Source: Pythium myriotylum (lineage: Eukaryota; Oomycota; Peronosporomycetes; Pythiales; Pythiaceae). From it: 64,000 nucleotides of DNA. Location of the stretch: assembly GCA_023091665.1 (NCBI GenBank), contig JALJCQ010000011.1:682001-746000 (forward strand). Reading direction: 5' to 3'. Of the stretch, positions 63,608-64,000 are shown piece after piece. The position numbers were made by a program, and so were the translations under genes. The notes beneath the pieces are model-generated. The model did no database searches. It had not been told where the DNA came from and was given only the letters and a program-made list of their open reading frames with translations. How positions within the stretch are numbered: the first letter of the stretch is position 1; every line of letters starts with the position of its first letter.

Positions 63608-64000
63608 ATGGTCGATCAGTCCTCGTTCTCAGCTTCGTCCGCCTGGCTCAACAACTCGCTGTCGCCCATGGCCTCAACGGCCTCTGACAACTCCACGGGT
63701 CCACTTGGCTCACTCGCCGCCGAACGTCGCCTTCTACCAGACCATCAGTCCTCACGAACCAAGGCCATGACTTTTTGCAAGCGCATTGACCACGTCGAAA
63801 TCCGAGGCTCGGAGAAGATCAACGGGTACACACAATATGCTGTTGAGATCTTCTACAAGAAGCCTCAGAGCAACATCCCGACGACGCAAAAGCTGCTGCT
63901 CGAGAATCCTACGCTTCTGCTCGCCGACGACACACCCGACGTTGTCAAGCATCGACGCTTCTCCTTGTTTGCCAACCTTCGTCACGAGATGTACTTCCAT
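63608..64000 (+). CDS. PX-like CxxC protein 9, cut by the window end
   Basis: 131 codons from ATG 63608, open to the edge. A serine-rich start is followed by FCKRIDHVEIRGSEKINGYT, QYAVEIFYKKPQSNIPTTQK and VVKHRRFSLFANLRHEMYFH, the PX-like strand order and an RRFSLF signature close to copies 3 and 4. The CxxC part lies outside the window. It lies downstream of the transporter on the same strand, so the cluster probably continues. Confidence 0.7.
   Translation, partial: MVDQSSFSASSAWLNNSLSPMASTASDNSTGPLGSLAAERRLLPDHQSSRTKAMTFCKRIDHVEIRGSEKINGYTQYAVEIFYKKPQSNIPTTQKLLLENPTLLLADDTPDVVKHRRFSLFANLRHEMYFH

Overview
This window looks like oomycete nuclear DNA, most likely Phytophthora or a close relative such as Pythium; the species cannot be fixed from the sequence. 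Genes are tightly packed on both strands. Introns are few and short (about 50-70 bases, nearly all GT-AG). Coding GC is high. There are stramenopile-style domain fusions (TKL receptor-like kinases, kinase-CRIB-RhoGAP, F-box with a prolyl hydroxylase) and a tandem family of small PX-like proteins. No rRNA, tRNA, CRISPR array, operon or intact transposon was found.

Region 0-14 kb holds the 5' part of a P5A ATPase (minus), a TKL receptor-like kinase, a seven-exon Nsl1-like kinetochore candidate (minus), a PH / two chalcone-isomerase-fold / PH / membrane-anchor protein, a leucine-rich repeat protein, a small EF-hand protein (minus), an F-box protein fused to a PHD/EGLN-type prolyl hydroxylase, and a small single-pass membrane protein (minus) that overlaps it tail to tail.

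Region 15-32 kb holds an LRR receptor-like TKL kinase whose eight introns are all in phase 2 and track the LRR repeats, a Polycomb PCGF/BMI1-like RING protein, a pipsqueak-type DNA-binding protein, a very large IQ / Sfi1-like / B-box / EF-hand protein, and an EHD/dynamin-like GTPase with a C-terminal membrane anchor.

Region 32-48 kb holds two intronless cytosolic HSP70 genes with heat-shock-element-like promoters. Between them lie a nine-exon syntaxin-6-type Qc SNARE and a basic cysteine-motif protein. A Ste20-like kinase with CRIB and RhoGAP domains and the 14-exon exocyst subunit SEC15 follow.

Region 48-64 kb is a cluster of at least nine small related PX-like genes, interrupted by one full-size PDR/ABCG transporter whose frame is broken once. 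The PX-like proteins keep a PX beta-sheet and the RR[FY]-x-[DE]F signature but carry a CxxC pair where a PX domain has its proline-rich loop. The half of the cluster from 54 kb on shares an upstream palindromic element, GTGTTTTAAACAC, usually followed by TAATCACG. This cluster with its shared cis-element is the best candidate for an undescribed co-regulated system here. Several genes are trafficking or membrane components (SEC15, SNARE, EHD-like GTPase, PX-like), but the sequence does not show that they work together.

Multi-exon models were built by hand from splice sites, reading phase and remembered family alignments. Where every exon phase closes and the product matches a family they are probably right, but cDNA has not been seen.
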